Source: a virus. Taken from it: a stretch of DNA of 46,081 nucleotides. How positions within the stretch are numbered: the first letter of the stretch is position 1; each line of letters begins with the position of its first letter. Location: the IMG/VR virus record IMGVR_UViG_3300012009_000018, positions 1 through 46,081 of that record. One strand, 5' to 3'. Both the position numbers and the translations under genes were made by a program. Below are positions 12,368 through 22,657 of this stretch, one piece after another. The notes below the pieces were generated by a model, which saw only the letters and a list, made by a program, of their open reading frames with translations, did not search any database and was not told the DNA's origin.

Positions 12368-15300
12368 TTAATACCTATGCCGTTTCTTCCACTGTTCATA
12401 CCAGTTCTTGTACTCCAGGGACTCTTGCTGTTCCTTCCTCTTCTCTATCATCTTCCGCCGTACCTCCTCGGTATCTCTTAATTCCGGCTTATACCTATGA
12501 AGCACGTCAAGCAGACCCTCGTACCTATCCACTTGGAGTTTAAAGAAAGTTTCCGTAAGCGGGTCCTTAGCTGTAATCGCGGCCTTCTTTGCCTCGACGA
12601 GCTTCTCCGCTAAGTACTTCTCTTTATCAACGCTATACTTAGGGTCCTTCCCAAAGAGCCCATGGAGAACAGCCTCGGCGATGGTTCGGTCTACGTACTC
12701 CTGGGTATCAAAACCTTTCTTCATGTTATTCAATGACCTTTGGAAAGGCCTAATATCATCTTTATCGGTAATAGCTTCTAAGACATTTGTCGTTGAATCG
12801 TAGAACGGGACCATAAGCCCTAAGAAGCTGTCGGCGAAACGTGCCATAGAACCAGCCTCGCCCCTGCTTAAATCACTAGCGGCCTCTACAAACTCATTCA
12901 CCATGTCCACAGGTACGCCGCCTAATTCCCAAAAGAACATCCCCGGGCCATAAGACTTGTACTTACTGAAATGCCCATTCGCTATAGTGGTTAAGGCGGA
13001 CTCTGCAATGAGGCTGGCAATACGTACTCCTACAAAGTATTTAATAGCCCCTGTTGCTTTCTCCCCAGGAGGGCGCCGCGGGTCTAAGAGGTCCCGGATA
13101 CTACCAGCTTCTTTTACACCCTGGTACAAGTTACGCCCCTCTTTAACAGAGCGTTGGATAACACCCTTTGTCCATGTCATAAGGTTAGTCAACGCTTCAT
13201 CCTGCGACATGGCTACTAGGGAGCGCTCAGAGCGCCTGTAAAGCCAGTTTGTGTTGTCTGACCCCCACTTGCCTATCTCTTTAGCAACCTCCATATCCTT
13301 GCCCTCAGCAACGAGCTGAAGGATTTCTTTCTGCTCTATAGGTTCCATCCGGGCGGCTCCGGTTTTACGAAACATCGTGTCGATATTCGTTTCACCCGAG
13401 CGGTACTTCTTTAACTGCTTCCAGCCTCTCTCGTAATAAGCCATGAAAGCACCTGTTCTATTAACGTTATCAGTTAAGGCGTATGTGTGTCCAACCTTCT
13501 CAGCTAAGCGGAAAACCTCCCCGGCAATAGGGAGTTCAAGGAGTTTGTCCGTAGCTTCAAGCCAAAGCTGGTGTTTCTCTAGCGACTCCATCTGTGCCAC
13601 ATGTTTCCAGTAAAAGTCTTTTGCTTCGGGAGGTAAATCTTTAAACTTCCCGGCTTTTCCTACTGCCTTACGTGCATAGTAATCAAGTATAATGCCCTTA
13701 TCCGGGGACATGACCACATTCTGGAATAAATTCCGCATCCACAGAAAGGGCTTCAGCGTTAAGGTCCTATAGAAGAATGACTGGACAGTCTTAAGTCCTC
13801 TGCCAAGCGGGCCTAAACGAACAGGGAATCCCTTCTGTCTGTGAGCCCATAGCCTAATCCAATCTAATGTACTATGAGACGTAGGGTCAGAGCTTTCTTT
13901 GAATAATTGCTTCGAAGTCGCTTTATCAAAATGCTGCTGGAAGATGTTAACAAGACCCTCCATAGTCTCAAGGGGCTTCTGCATGTAGTGTAAGTTCATC
14001 ACTTGGTTGATATATGAATCTAAACGAAGCCGTAAGTCCCGCCCAACCATAGTCTGGTATACGGTCTCCCCAAGGTCCATCCCTTCCTTGCCACGCTTGT
14101 TAGTGAATTCACCGCGACTTCTAATATGTGTAGTCCCCATTGTATCAGCATGTACTAAGATATCATGTTTTACCAACCCTTGCTTATCTCCGGATAGAAC
14201 TCTTAGAGGTAAATAGTACCCGCTTTGTATGGCGCCTAACTCGGGCGCTATGCTTTCGAGAACTTCAATAAACTGCTCCGGGTGATGTTTATACCCAGGC
14301 ATACTCTCTCCAGTCTTTGGGTCTGTGCGGACTTGGTAGTCCACAGTCCAGGCAACCGTAAGGTCCTGGATTTTGTCTCTAAATTCTGCATACTCTTTTT
14401 GTAGATTCGGGTCCTTCTCTCTAGCCTGCATTCGATAGACTCGCATTTTAGGGTTTTTCCCAAGGACAATATTTTCGTAATATTGACGCCAACGATAAAG
14501 CTGAACCATAGGCTTTAACTCACCCATAACATTATCGACAGCCTGGATATACTCCTTGACGCTCTCCGGTAATAATAACCTGCCGGATGAATCCCGCATG
14601 CTTTTAGGTAAGTCCGCATTACTGTACATAGTTTTGTAATACTGCTCAACTAAACTCAAGTCTTTCTCTGAAAGGTCTATCTTATTCAACTCTCTAGTCA
14701 ACTCGGCTTTAGCCCATTTCCGTTGCCGGGATGCAGACATGACACGCTTCGCAATCTTCCACATAGGTAACCCTGTGTTACTCTCCATAGCCTGAAACAG
14801 ATATCGGGCATCTAAGAAGCTCTGCGGCCTTGAGACAGCTAATAGTTTACTCAAAACCGTCGTATTCGCTTTCGTCCTTGCATCTCGCCAGGATTGCGTC
14901 AGCTTCGATGACCTCCTTTTATTCTCCGCATCTACTAGCCGGTTATAACGTTTCCTTACATCCTCCGGCCCTTTTTTAATCGCTGACTCCTCAGCATACT
15001 TATTCTGAAGCCCGTGCTTCTCATTAAAGGGAGCTAAGATATAGTCTATCTTCTCAGCCAATGAAGCACTCTCGGCTAACTTAAGGTGCCGCTCGAGCTC
15101 CGGTAAGTGACCAATCTTAATCTTTAGTCTAGCTCCCGGGGGTTTATCAGCGGCGGAGGCCATCTCAACCTTCCTTAGCTTAGCTTTTGCACTTGACGGG
15201 TCAACAAACCGCCCCGCAGCGCCTTCCCCTTTCTCTAATATTGCGGCCATGAATTCATCGGGGGCGATATCCAGCTTTAACGCATTAATACGGGCAGTTA

Positions 15301-17284
15301 ACTTCCTCATGTAGCGAGCGGGGACATCCATCGTGGGGATAGCCTCGTACTGAGCTATCTTCTTATTGACATATTTAGTACCTTCCATTAAATCATTGTA
15401 TTTCCCGTATGTTTGGCCACGGGAGGGCTTAGCTTCCTTTATTCTTTTCTCGAACGGAGAATCCTTACCGAAAGTTTTATCAATTTCAAGATAAGCACGC
15501 CCCGCTCCCTCTTTACCCCAGATATCCTCAACCTTAAGGCCTGAATCCGGCTCCTTCTTGGCCATCTCATTTCTTATGAGAGTATTAGTAACCGAGTCGC
15601 GGAATGCATCAATAACCTTAGGCAGGTGAGCCTTCTTGATTTGGGCTGTCCCTGAGAAATGTAAATTATCTACACCGTCCCCTACACCTTTCGGCAGCCA
15701 TTCCCCCTGGGATTTCTCGTATCGTACCGAGAAGTGGGGGACGGGTTGTTCGCCATACTCAACAGGCGTAAGCGTCCCAGTGTCAACATCTAAATCCCAA
15801 CGGCGGAACCCTCTCGTTAGATTACGTATAGCCTCAGTGCCTAAGCGAACATCGTCCGGTCTTAAATCAAGCTCCTTTGAACGAAGGAGCTCGTGTGGTG
15901 ATTTATGCTCCCTCCGCTCTAATTGGGAATCCGATAGTCTCTGGAGTTTCTGGCCATGATAGACGTCCGACGGGTCTGGCTTCCCTTCCTTGAGTCCCTG
16001 CACACGCTCCTGATAGACTTTATAGCGGATAGCGTAGTCGATAGCCCTAGGCAGCAACCGAGACTTCGCTAATGTTTCGGGGTTAACAACAACGGCTTCA
16101 AACTGTTTCGTCCGCTCACCGATACCTTTACGTACGGATGTATAGTCTTTTAACGCCGCCCATAACGTATGATTGTCAGCTTCAGGCTTAAAGACCATCT
16201 TCTCGGGGTCATACACTACACGTAATTGTTCTGATTCGATATACCCCCGCTCAATCCTATCCTTCATATCGGGGAGACGCTCACGGTCTACCCGCTTAGG
16301 GTCTACTTCAATTTGGTTATTCCGAATAAACGGCTTGTTTTTCTTCTCTAACACAGCAGTGAATTCTGGGTTATATGGAATCCTCTTGAACTTTGCGAAA
16401 TCTACATTGCTCAATTTAATATCCGGGTCTTTCGCTATCTCCACAGACATCTCCGCTAAGGCCTTATCTGTCTGAAGGAGCTTCCGAAGCTGCTCGGCTT
16501 TCAGAGCCCTTGGGTCGCCTAAACCAACAGCGGCGGGGGTGATACCATGACTCAAGAAGTATGTGTTAATCATTTCATCGTAGATAACTTGCCCGAACGC
16601 GTCCTTATCTTTTACAAGCTCAGACCAGAAATCTTTATCGAAATAGGGCCGCAACTTAGTCATTCCCATTAATGTACGGCCAGCAAACTGCCGACCAATC
16701 CAACTCAACACGGGATGCTTTAAGCTATGCATAAATGCTGTCCCCCCAAATACGGCACCAAGCGTAGCTCCACTCGCATAGCTTTGAGCCATCTGTTTAG
16801 GTGGTGCGTTAATGTCCGAAATAGCACTAGCTACACCCAGCGTCTGTGTGGCGTTAAAAACGTATTCAGTTAATTTGCCAAGGCGGTCAGCCCTCTTAGC
16901 CGCGGTGGCACCAGCATTTTTCCCAAGCATCTTGAGACCCCATTTAGCAGTCGCTTGCCCGGCTTTACTACCCAAAGGGCCTATTAATCTACCAGCGATA
17001 TTAATGGGCATCGCAATAAACCCAAGGAGCTCTCCGGAATGGTATGCAACATGCTCTGATATACTGTCTGGTTTATAGTCTACGCCTAAGGACCGGTTTA
17101 ATGCATTAGAAGTTCCTAATGATAGAGAACTAAGCAGCCCCTGCCCGAACTTCATATAATGTTGAGTTTGCTCTCTAACGGGTGCAGTCAGGCCAGACTG
17201 CTTCGACAACTCTGTATACCGGTCATAGAAGTTCTGGAACACTTCTAGCTGTGCTGGGTCTTCGTAAGACCAAAGGTCTTGCAT
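12368..17284 (-). CDS. Giant internal virion / DNA ejection protein, 1638 aa
   Basis: By far the largest product and last of the structural genes. The N-terminal 250 residues contain Gly/Ala-rich hydrophobic stretches (FIAMPINIAGRLIGPLGS, ASGATLGAVFGGTAF) typical of proteins that insert into membranes during ejection. The rest is mostly charged helix with another semi-hydrophobic part near 1400-1520. No lytic transglycosylase motif was seen. Position after the tail genes and with three smaller helical partners is like T7 gp14-16 or P22 gp7/20/16. Family membership is inferred from size and place. Confidence 0.7.
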   Translation of the reverse strand: MQDLWSYEDPAQLEVFQNFYDRYTELSKQSGLTAPVREQTQHYMKFGQGLLSSLSLGTSNALNRSLGVDYKPDSISEHVAYHSGELLGFIAMPINIAGRLIGPLGSKAGQATAKWGLKMLGKNAGATAAKRADRLGKLTEYVFNATQTLGVASAISDINAPPKQMAQSYASGATLGAVFGGTAFMHSLKHPVLSWIGRQFAGRTLMGMTKLRPYFDKDFWSELVKDKDAFGQVIYDEMINTYFLSHGITPAAVGLGDPRALKAEQLRKLLQTDKALAEMSVEIAKDPDIKLSNVDFAKFKRIPYNPEFTAVLEKKNKPFIRNNQIEVDPKRVDRERLPDMKDRIERGYIESEQLRVVYDPEKMVFKPEADNHTLWAALKDYTSVRKGIGERTKQFEAVVVNPETLAKSRLLPRAIDYAIRYKVYQERVQGLKEGKPDPSDVYHGQKLQRLSDSQLERREHKSPHELLRSKELDLRPDDVRLGTEAIRNLTRGFRRWDLDVDTGTLTPVEYGEQPVPHFSVRYEKSQGEWLPKGVGDGVDNLHFSGTAQIKKAHLPKVIDAFRDSVTNTLIRNEMAKKEPDSGLKVEDIWGKEGAGRAYLEIDKTFGKDSPFEKRIKEAKPSRGQTYGKYNDLMEGTKYVNKKIAQYEAIPTMDVPARYMRKLTARINALKLDIAPDEFMAAILEKGEGAAGRFVDPSSAKAKLRKVEMASAADKPPGARLKIKIGHLPELERHLKLAESASLAEKIDYILAPFNEKHGLQNKYAEESAIKKGPEDVRKRYNRLVDAENKRRSSKLTQSWRDARTKANTTVLSKLLAVSRPQSFLDARYLFQAMESNTGLPMWKIAKRVMSASRQRKWAKAELTRELNKIDLSEKDLSLVEQYYKTMYSNADLPKSMRDSSGRLLLPESVKEYIQAVDNVMGELKPMVQLYRWRQYYENIVLGKNPKMRVYRMQAREKDPNLQKEYAEFRDKIQDLTVAWTVDYQVRTDPKTGESMPGYKHHPEQFIEVLESIAPELGAIQSGYYLPLRVLSGDKQGLVKHDILVHADTMGTTHIRSRGEFTNKRGKEGMDLGETVYQTMVGRDLRLRLDSYINQVMNLHYMQKPLETMEGLVNIFQQHFDKATSKQLFKESSDPTSHSTLDWIRLWAHRQKGFPVRLGPLGRGLKTVQSFFYRTLTLKPFLWMRNLFQNVVMSPDKGIILDYYARKAVGKAGKFKDLPPEAKDFYWKHVAQMESLEKHQLWLEATDKLLELPIAGEVFRLAEKVGHTYALTDNVNRTGAFMAYYERGWKQLKKYRSGETNIDTMFRKTGAARMEPIEQKEILQLVAEGKDMEVAKEIGKWGSDNTNWLYRRSERSLVAMSQDEALTNLMTWTKGVIQRSVKEGRNLYQGVKEAGSIRDLLDPRRPPGEKATGAIKYFVGVRIASLIAESALTTIANGHFSKYKSYGPGMFFWELGGVPVDMVNEFVEAASDLSRGEAGSMARFADSFLGLMVPFYDSTTNVLEAITDKDDIRPFQRSLNNMKKGFDTQEYVDRTIAEAVLHGLFGKDPKYSVDKEKYLAEKLVEAKKAAITAKDPLTETFFKLQVDRYEGLLDVLHRYKPELRDTEEVRRKMIEKRKEQQESLEYKNWYEQWKKRHRY

Positions 17285-18606
17285 TATCTCTCCTTTTGAT
17301 TTAGTGCTATATAAGCTAAGTACATCCCTATCTGTGCGTCGGTAAAATTACCGTCATCACCCTCCGGCGGTCCAACATATTGAGCTACTAAGGCTCGGTC
17401 CTCGGGTTTATACACCATCTCCTGAAAAGCTCGCCGGGCATCTGCTGTATTGTCCTCCGAGCCTAAGAAGGACTTTAAGTATCCCCGCATCTTTTTATTA
17501 CCGGCAATCTGGTTTTCTAATTCATCCTTAAAGCTCGGAGCTCCGCCCGCCGGTAACCCACCTGGGGCTTCTGTCGCCTGCGGCGGAGGGGCTACCTTCG
17601 CCCGAGCCTCTACGTCCGGCTCATCGGGCGATTTCAACCTTACATTCTGGAATGGGGTATCGCTCAATATATCTTCCATTATATTCATATCAGCAATCCC
17701 TCTGTATACTGATTTTAACTGTTTACTGCTATCTTTTAAGCCTAGAATCTCCTCAACTATCCCTACATGCCCAGGGTACTTTTGCCGCATTAATTGCAGT
17801 TGATTTTCTCTACGAGCTTCCGGGGTTGGACCCTCGACCTTATCCTCTAACTTCATCCATGTTTCCCATGCATCCCAATTCTCTGACTGCATTTTAGCTA
17901 TACGCTCATCAAGTTCGATACTCTGTATAAGTGGATTGTACTGGACAGCAATCATATCCTTCTTCATACCCAAGACTTGGCTTAAAGCGCCCAGCTGAGC
18001 GGCCTGAGCCGTCGTCTCCTCAAGAGATAACCTCTGTTCTTGGTATGACTGCTGGCTTCCTAACTGACGCTCCTGGAAATCCAGGTAGTCTTCCCTATAA
18101 GCTTGTAAGCCTAGAGTCGCTAGTGTTTGGAGCGCTACCTGGTCCTTCTGAGCGTCCATGTTCGCCTTACGCTCTTCATTGGCCCGCATGATATCAGCGA
18201 ACTGCATACTAGCTCCCGGGGGAAGCATATTCATTGCGAAATCCACTTCGGGTTCTTCCAGGTTTTCTCCCATCCTGGCTTTCTGCACAACCTCCATTAA
18301 GTTTCCCGTCAACATCATTTGAGTCTGGTCCCCGTTAGCTACGCTATTCTGTACCATGTTACGGAAATCGGGGCTTTGTAAGAATTGGTTCATCTGCTGC
18401 TGATGATTGTACATCTGGCGTTCATTCTCTAAGTCTAGTTTCTTTGCCAGCTCAACCTGCTCTAAAGCGAACTCATGGTTCTTTTCTGCCTGCTTGTCCT
18501 GGTGTGCCCATAGCTTTTCCTGTTGGGTTTGCTGCATTAAGTAATTGCTCAATTGGGACCCAGCCTGCATAAGTCCTTGGCCAAATACTCTCCAGTCCAT
18601 AGACAT
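17284..18606 (-). CDS. Gln-rich helical virion protein, 440 aa (probable internal protein)
   Basis: Largely alpha-helical and Gln-rich (LMQQTQQEKLWAHQDKQAEK, MYNHQQQMNQFL) with long coiled-coil potential from 20 to 270, a Pro-rich linker (APPPQATEAPGGLPAGG) and a helical C-terminus. Overlaps the giant protein gene by one base (stop/start). Together with its neighbours it fits the internal-core proteins of podoviruses. Confidence 0.65.
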   Translation of the reverse strand: MSMDWRVFGQGLMQAGSQLSNYLMQQTQQEKLWAHQDKQAEKNHEFALEQVELAKKLDLENERQMYNHQQQMNQFLQSPDFRNMVQNSVANGDQTQMMLTGNLMEVVQKARMGENLEEPEVDFAMNMLPPGASMQFADIMRANEERKANMDAQKDQVALQTLATLGLQAYREDYLDFQERQLGSQQSYQEQRLSLEETTAQAAQLGALSQVLGMKKDMIAVQYNPLIQSIELDERIAKMQSENWDAWETWMKLEDKVEGPTPEARRENQLQLMRQKYPGHVGIVEEILGLKDSSKQLKSVYRGIADMNIMEDILSDTPFQNVRLKSPDEPDVEARAKVAPPPQATEAPGGLPAGGAPSFKDELENQIAGNKKMRGYLKSFLGSEDNTADARRAFQEMVYKPEDRALVAQYVGPPEGDDGNFTDAQIGMYLAYIALNQKER

Positions 18607-19493
18607 TAGATGCCTCCCATTCTACCGGAAGCATAAATACCCTGCTGTTGCCCGTAGCTTCCGCGGTACGCATTAAACAGGTTAAACAGGTCACCCATAG
18701 CATCCCGCTCTTGGCCGTACTCAAACTGTTTCTTAAACTTGTACTTATCCCATTTCATTCTATTAGATGCTAATCCCTGAGCCGCGGCTCTAGCCGCCGC
18801 TTCCTGCTGTAACTTATCGTACCCTAAAGCAGTTTGTGCACCGGTACCAAGCCTCGAGAGATTCGCCTGATTCAAGGCCATATTCTGAGAGAAACGGTTA
18901 GCCGCCTCTCTATGGGCTATGTCCTGGCTGAATCTATTTAGTGAGCTCTGTCCCTGCTGAGCTATCTGGCCTAACGCTGAGTCAGCAATACCTGATTCCC
19001 CGCCACGGAATCCCCGGCCTCCCATCGCAGAGCGAGCTTGCTCCATAGCAGTCTTTGTAGCGCCTTGAGTTTGCCCACGAGCTAAATTGTATATACCTTG
19101 TCGCTCGTCTCCAGATAAACCTATCTCAGCCGTAATGGGTGTCTCAAGCTTCTTTAACCAAGAACCAGTAGCGCCCCCTACGCCTCCGGCGGTTCCGCCT
19201 GAAACGGTACTTCTGCCTGAAGCGGTGGTTCCACTTAAAGAAGCGCCTGCACCTCCTCTACCTGAGCTGTCTGCCGTCGGTTTTGTCATACCACCGATGA
19301 TTTTCTCTTTTTGACCGGGCGTAAGATTCTGAAGCCCAGACGCAGTTCCTGTGGTACCAGCCTTAGTCCCCGTGGAGGTTACATTCCCAGTCTTAGTTAC
19401 CTTCTTGCGTCTTCCTGAAATCGCCCCCCTCCCTGAAGGCATATCAGTCCTTACGCCTTGCATTCGTTTTGGATTATAATTAAATTTTAACAT
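18606..19493 (-). CDS. Gly/Ala/Ser-rich virion protein, 295 aa (probable internal protein)
   Basis: N-terminal third is low-complexity Gly/Thr/Ser with basic patches (GRGAISGRRKKVTKTG), the middle Ala/Gln-rich helix (AREAANRFSQNMALNQANLS) and the end Tyr/Gly-rich (NAYRGSYGQQQGIYASG). It shares boundary bases with both neighbours, so it is strictly cotranslated. Likely a membrane-active or core protein of the ejection set; no named family. Confidence 0.6.
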   Translation of the reverse strand: MLKFNYNPKRMQGVRTDMPSGRGAISGRRKKVTKTGNVTSTGTKAGTTGTASGLQNLTPGQKEKIIGGMTKPTADSSGRGGAGASLSGTTASGRSTVSGGTAGGVGGATGSWLKKLETPITAEIGLSGDERQGIYNLARGQTQGATKTAMEQARSAMGGRGFRGGESGIADSALGQIAQQGQSSLNRFSQDIAHREAANRFSQNMALNQANLSRLGTGAQTALGYDKLQQEAAARAAAQGLASNRMKWDKYKFKKQFEYGQERDAMGDLFNLFNAYRGSYGQQQGIYASGRMGGI

Positions 19494-19912
19494 TATGGCC
19501 TCTCGTACCTTCTCCCCCCAAGCCTCGACCTATGAACTTTCTCAGCCGCAAAGTTAGGGTTGATACGCATCTTTTCTTCTCCACGCTTAGGACCCGATGA
19601 GTTTTGGAGTTTATCGAACATACTGCTAAAGTCGATACCGTATTCTCCAAGGCGGTCCCCCATTCGTTCCTGTAGACCTCCCATGACAGCCCTACTGATA
19701 ACGTCATTAAAGACATTTAAGTTCTGTGAAGGGTCGAATCTCTGCTGTGGTTTAAATTCACTGGCCCAGCGTCTCTTCTGGTCAGCCATCTTTTTCCAAT
19801 CTTGATAAGACTGCTTTCGTTCCTTATCCTTCTGTGCCCCAGACATCAATCCGCCCACGAGAGAAGAACCCGCGGTTATTAAAGCTCCGATTACCGGTGC
19901 TGGAAGTGGCAT
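19493..19912 (-). CDS. Small virion protein with hydrophobic N-terminus, 139 aa
   Basis: AAAGGAG before the ATG. The N-terminus (PAPVIGALITAGSSLVGGLMSG) is a Gly-rich hydrophobic helix followed by charged helices, similar in style to T7 gp14-like internal proteins. First of the four-gene internal-protein run. Confidence 0.6.
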   Translation of the reverse strand: MPLPAPVIGALITAGSSLVGGLMSGAQKDKERKQSYQDWKKMADQKRRWASEFKPQQRFDPSQNLNVFNDVISRAVMGGLQERMGDRLGEYGIDFSSMFDKLQNSSGPKRGEEKMRINPNFAAEKVHRSRLGGRRYERP

Positions 19913-19924
19913 TTATATTCTCCT

Positions 19925-21358
19925 TTATGTAGTCTCGATGTGTATCATTACACGCCCACCGTATCCAGATGTCGGTTCTGATACCTCGAGTATGTGGTAA
20001 CCCGCCGAGTAGGCAACCCATGAACTTGCGTCCATTTCACCAGTCCCGGTTGTCACAAAATTATGCGTGTCGGTCCCATCGCCAACCTCATCCCACCCCG
20101 TAGCAGTTAAAACATCACTTGTAACATCTGTACCATCAACCTTAATGACGCATGAGTCAAGATGCTGCTTTACGCTTGAGGATATAGTACCGCCGTTAAC
20201 ACCAGCGTTACTTATCGTCCCGGTTGCAGTCCCACTGCTAACAGAAACACCAGTGGTGGAAGAAGCCGATGTTTTCGTACCTAAGTTCGCCGCTGATACA
20301 GCCGAGGAATTAGAAGATGAACCGCTAGTAAGGGAGACGCTATGCTTATGTAGGTTCGCAATACTCCAATTCGATGATGTATCGCTAAATGTGTGTGTGT
20401 GGCTAGCTGATTGGGTCCCCGAAGTAAGCGAAATTGAGTGTGAATGATTCTCAAGCGAGCCACTCAGGTCTTCCCGGACTGTCTCCACGGCAGTATTCCC
20501 GGAAACCGAATGCGTATGGTCGGCGCTTTGGTTACCGGTCGTCCCCGACACGTCATGGGTATGGCTTAAGTCTGTATTATCTACATTACCCGAGACAGAG
20601 TGGGTGTGAGCATCAACTGCGTACTGGGTCGAGCCGTGACCATGGGTTCCAATTACTACACTATGAGTGTGGCCGCCGTCAGTGACGCTATGTGTATGCC
20701 CGCCACCAGTAAAGGTGTGGTTATGATAACCCAATTCCGTGTAATACCTAGAGGGGAATATCAACCCCCGCAAGGCTATATTCACTGTTGGCCCGCCTCC
20801 TTCAGTTTTAAACCATAGCTGGCTAGAACTTCCACTGTCAACATCGAGTGTACCGCTGTACGAGCGAATAGCCCCGCCGGTATAACCACCAATGTAATTT
20901 ATCTGCTCCCAATCGCTGCCACCACCGATGTATGCTTTATTATCATCCGTGTTATATAAGAGCCTCCCTTTATCAGCAGCCACATAAGCCGGGAGTCCCG
21001 CCACTTCTTCTATATTGAAGCTCTCTGCCTGTTCCTTGCTATGATTCGTTCCACCGCTAAAGGTCTTCTTAGCACTGTACGTTTGAGCCCCGTCAAGCAG
21101 CGAAACGTTATCTGAGAGTGCGGCATCACCGATGCTGTCATCCGGGAGAGATGGAGCTGTACTGAATGTAAAGGTCCCTGTAATCGTGTAATCACCGCCA
21201 GGAATCATGATAGCGCTCGAATCAACGTTCGCACCGTCTAAATTGCCGTTCACTAAAGTATACAGCGTATCCCAATTATCATTAAGTCTAGCGGCTGTAA
21301 TCAGGCCATCCGGTACCGACCCATCTACAAATGTATGTGACTTAGTTACTATACCCAT
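19925..21358 (-). CDS. Tail fibre/collar-like protein with ten His-x-His motifs, 477 aa
   Basis: N-terminal 60 residues (GLITAARLNDNWDTLYTLVNGNLDG) resemble the start of phage fibre proteins. Residues about 205-345 contain ten H-x-H motifs (HNH, HTH, HGH, HSH, HKH), mainly GHTHSV or SHTHDV. In T4 gp37 and related fibres, H-x-H rows coordinate iron on the trimer axis. C-terminal part is Thr/Ser-rich beta structure. A trimeric receptor-contacting fibre is the best reading. Confidence 0.75.
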   Translation of the reverse strand: MGIVTKSHTFVDGSVPDGLITAARLNDNWDTLYTLVNGNLDGANVDSSAIMIPGGDYTITGTFTFSTAPSLPDDSIGDAALSDNVSLLDGAQTYSAKKTFSGGTNHSKEQAESFNIEEVAGLPAYVAADKGRLLYNTDDNKAYIGGGSDWEQINYIGGYTGGAIRSYSGTLDVDSGSSSQLWFKTEGGGPTVNIALRGLIFPSRYYTELGYHNHTFTGGGHTHSVTDGGHTHSVVIGTHGHGSTQYAVDAHTHSVSGNVDNTDLSHTHDVSGTTGNQSADHTHSVSGNTAVETVREDLSGSLENHSHSISLTSGTQSASHTHTFSDTSSNWSIANLHKHSVSLTSGSSSNSSAVSAANLGTKTSASSTTGVSVSSGTATGTISNAGVNGGTISSSVKQHLDSCVIKVDGTDVTSDVLTATGWDEVGDGTDTHNFVTTGTGEMDASSWVAYSAGYHILEVSEPTSGYGGRVMIHIETT

Positions 21359-21363
21359 ATTGT

Positions 21364-22644
21364 TTACTCCATTACCTCATTCCATGCTCGCCTAAGGGCC
21401 TCAAAACGTTCCCAGTTGATTGCCTCAACCCGGTAGTCAGCCTTCTCGGTCTTAGGGTCTAGGGTCTCAATAGGGAATAAAGCGAACATAAAGGTTTTCT
21501 TTTTATCTTTAGCTACTGTCCATAAGTACTTCCCAGCTTCATACGTCTGGTCGGCATTGGCCCAGTTAGCTTTTAATCCTGCCCATGTGTGCCCCTTCCC
21601 TGTCCTCGTGCGGCTTCCACCATCTTCTGTGTACCTTACGATGTGGTTATGACTCGCACCTTCAATCTCTCCTTTAAAATCATGGATAGTGGAACACCCG
21701 TGTACTTCCGGCGGCGTTACCCTTAAGGGTTTCCCGTCATTCGGCACACCATGGCGTAAGTCCGGCTCTGGGCAGCACTCCGGCCTCGGACACTCGCCTC
21801 TCTCTACAAACGGCCCTCTAGAGGCTTCAGACCCGGTTATATCAGCTACAATATGACTTCTGTCGGTGAAGTTACTTAAGGCCCTGTCCCATAAATGCTT
21901 GTGCCAATAGAGAATGTTATGGAATACCCGGCAATCCCCTCTATGGAAGAACTCGTTCCCGGGCTTAATAAACGGGGTGTATTCATCCCCGTACACTTTA
22001 GCGTAATATCTGCCAACCATATTCGCCAGCTTCACAAAGTAAGGGACAGTCACGGGGTCATGGATTCTACCTGCATATACTCCCTGTTTATTTGACTGGA
22101 ATGGCCAGAGGTTATAAATCCTCCCCATAGCCAGCTGGGGCATAAAGTGAACCTTTTCCTCTTTGAACACAATAAGGAATTTCTCGAACAAGTCCCAAAA
22201 CCGGAGATTGTATCTTTCTAAATCGTGTACGTCATTCTCAACAACCCACGGCCCCCGGTACCCCGCTTGCTTATGGACTGCTTGCTTCGCATCAGAGACA
22301 AAGAAGAATCCATCTATTAAGCTAACTCTGTATTCTCTTGCTTTCCTGACAGTCCGGCGTAGCTCATATAAGGCCTCCGCTTCCTTCTTCCCATCCCAGG
22401 CTATTCTTTTAAACCACTCCCATAAGCTTAGGAAGTGCCCCTGGATTTCCCGTACAGGTTCAGGAAAAGGGTCAGGCTCAGGGTCGGGCTGTTCCGGAAA
22501 AATTAACTCCGCCATAGCCTTTGCTTTCACGTCTATCCGCTCCGGCCAGTTTGGACCGCTATCCGGAGGCTCGCTACTCCCGTCTTTCTTAATAAGCCAG
22601 GCGAAGTCTTTTAAATGTTGATAGAATTTACTTTGTTTACTCAT
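21364..22644 (-). CDS. Tail-associated protein, possible glycoside hydrolase (TIM barrel), 426 aa
   Basis: Start at 22644, where AGAGGAGATAAT precedes ATG, not 22671. The sequence has barrel-like strand/helix alternation: RYNLRFWDLFEKFLIVFKEE, VHFMPQLAMG, YFVKLANMVGRYYAKVYG, then FIKPGNEFFH. Asn-Glu after a strand is the acid/base position of clan GH-A glycosidases. A Pro/Asp/Glu linker near 50 and a Cys-rich loop (CPRPECCPEP) are unusual. The tail location fits capsule or surface-glycan cutting, but the assignment rests on pattern only. Confidence 0.5.
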   Translation of the reverse strand: MSKQSKFYQHLKDFAWLIKKDGSSEPPDSGPNWPERIDVKAKAMAELIFPEQPDPEPDPFPEPVREIQGHFLSLWEWFKRIAWDGKKEAEALYELRRTVRKAREYRVSLIDGFFFVSDAKQAVHKQAGYRGPWVVENDVHDLERYNLRFWDLFEKFLIVFKEEKVHFMPQLAMGRIYNLWPFQSNKQGVYAGRIHDPVTVPYFVKLANMVGRYYAKVYGDEYTPFIKPGNEFFHRGDCRVFHNILYWHKHLWDRALSNFTDRSHIVADITGSEASRGPFVERGECPRPECCPEPDLRHGVPNDGKPLRVTPPEVHGCSTIHDFKGEIEGASHNHIVRYTEDGGSRTRTGKGHTWAGLKANWANADQTYEAGKYLWTVAKDKKKTFMFALFPIETLDPKTEKADYRVEAINWERFEALRRAWNEVME

Positions 22645-22657
22645 ATTATCTCCTCTT

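Noticed and set aside
12368-17284. Rightward open frames inside the giant virion gene and other long genes (for example 16812-17078, 20067-20447, 28628-28867)
   Set aside because: Shadows of well-supported genes on the opposite strand, without ribosome sites.
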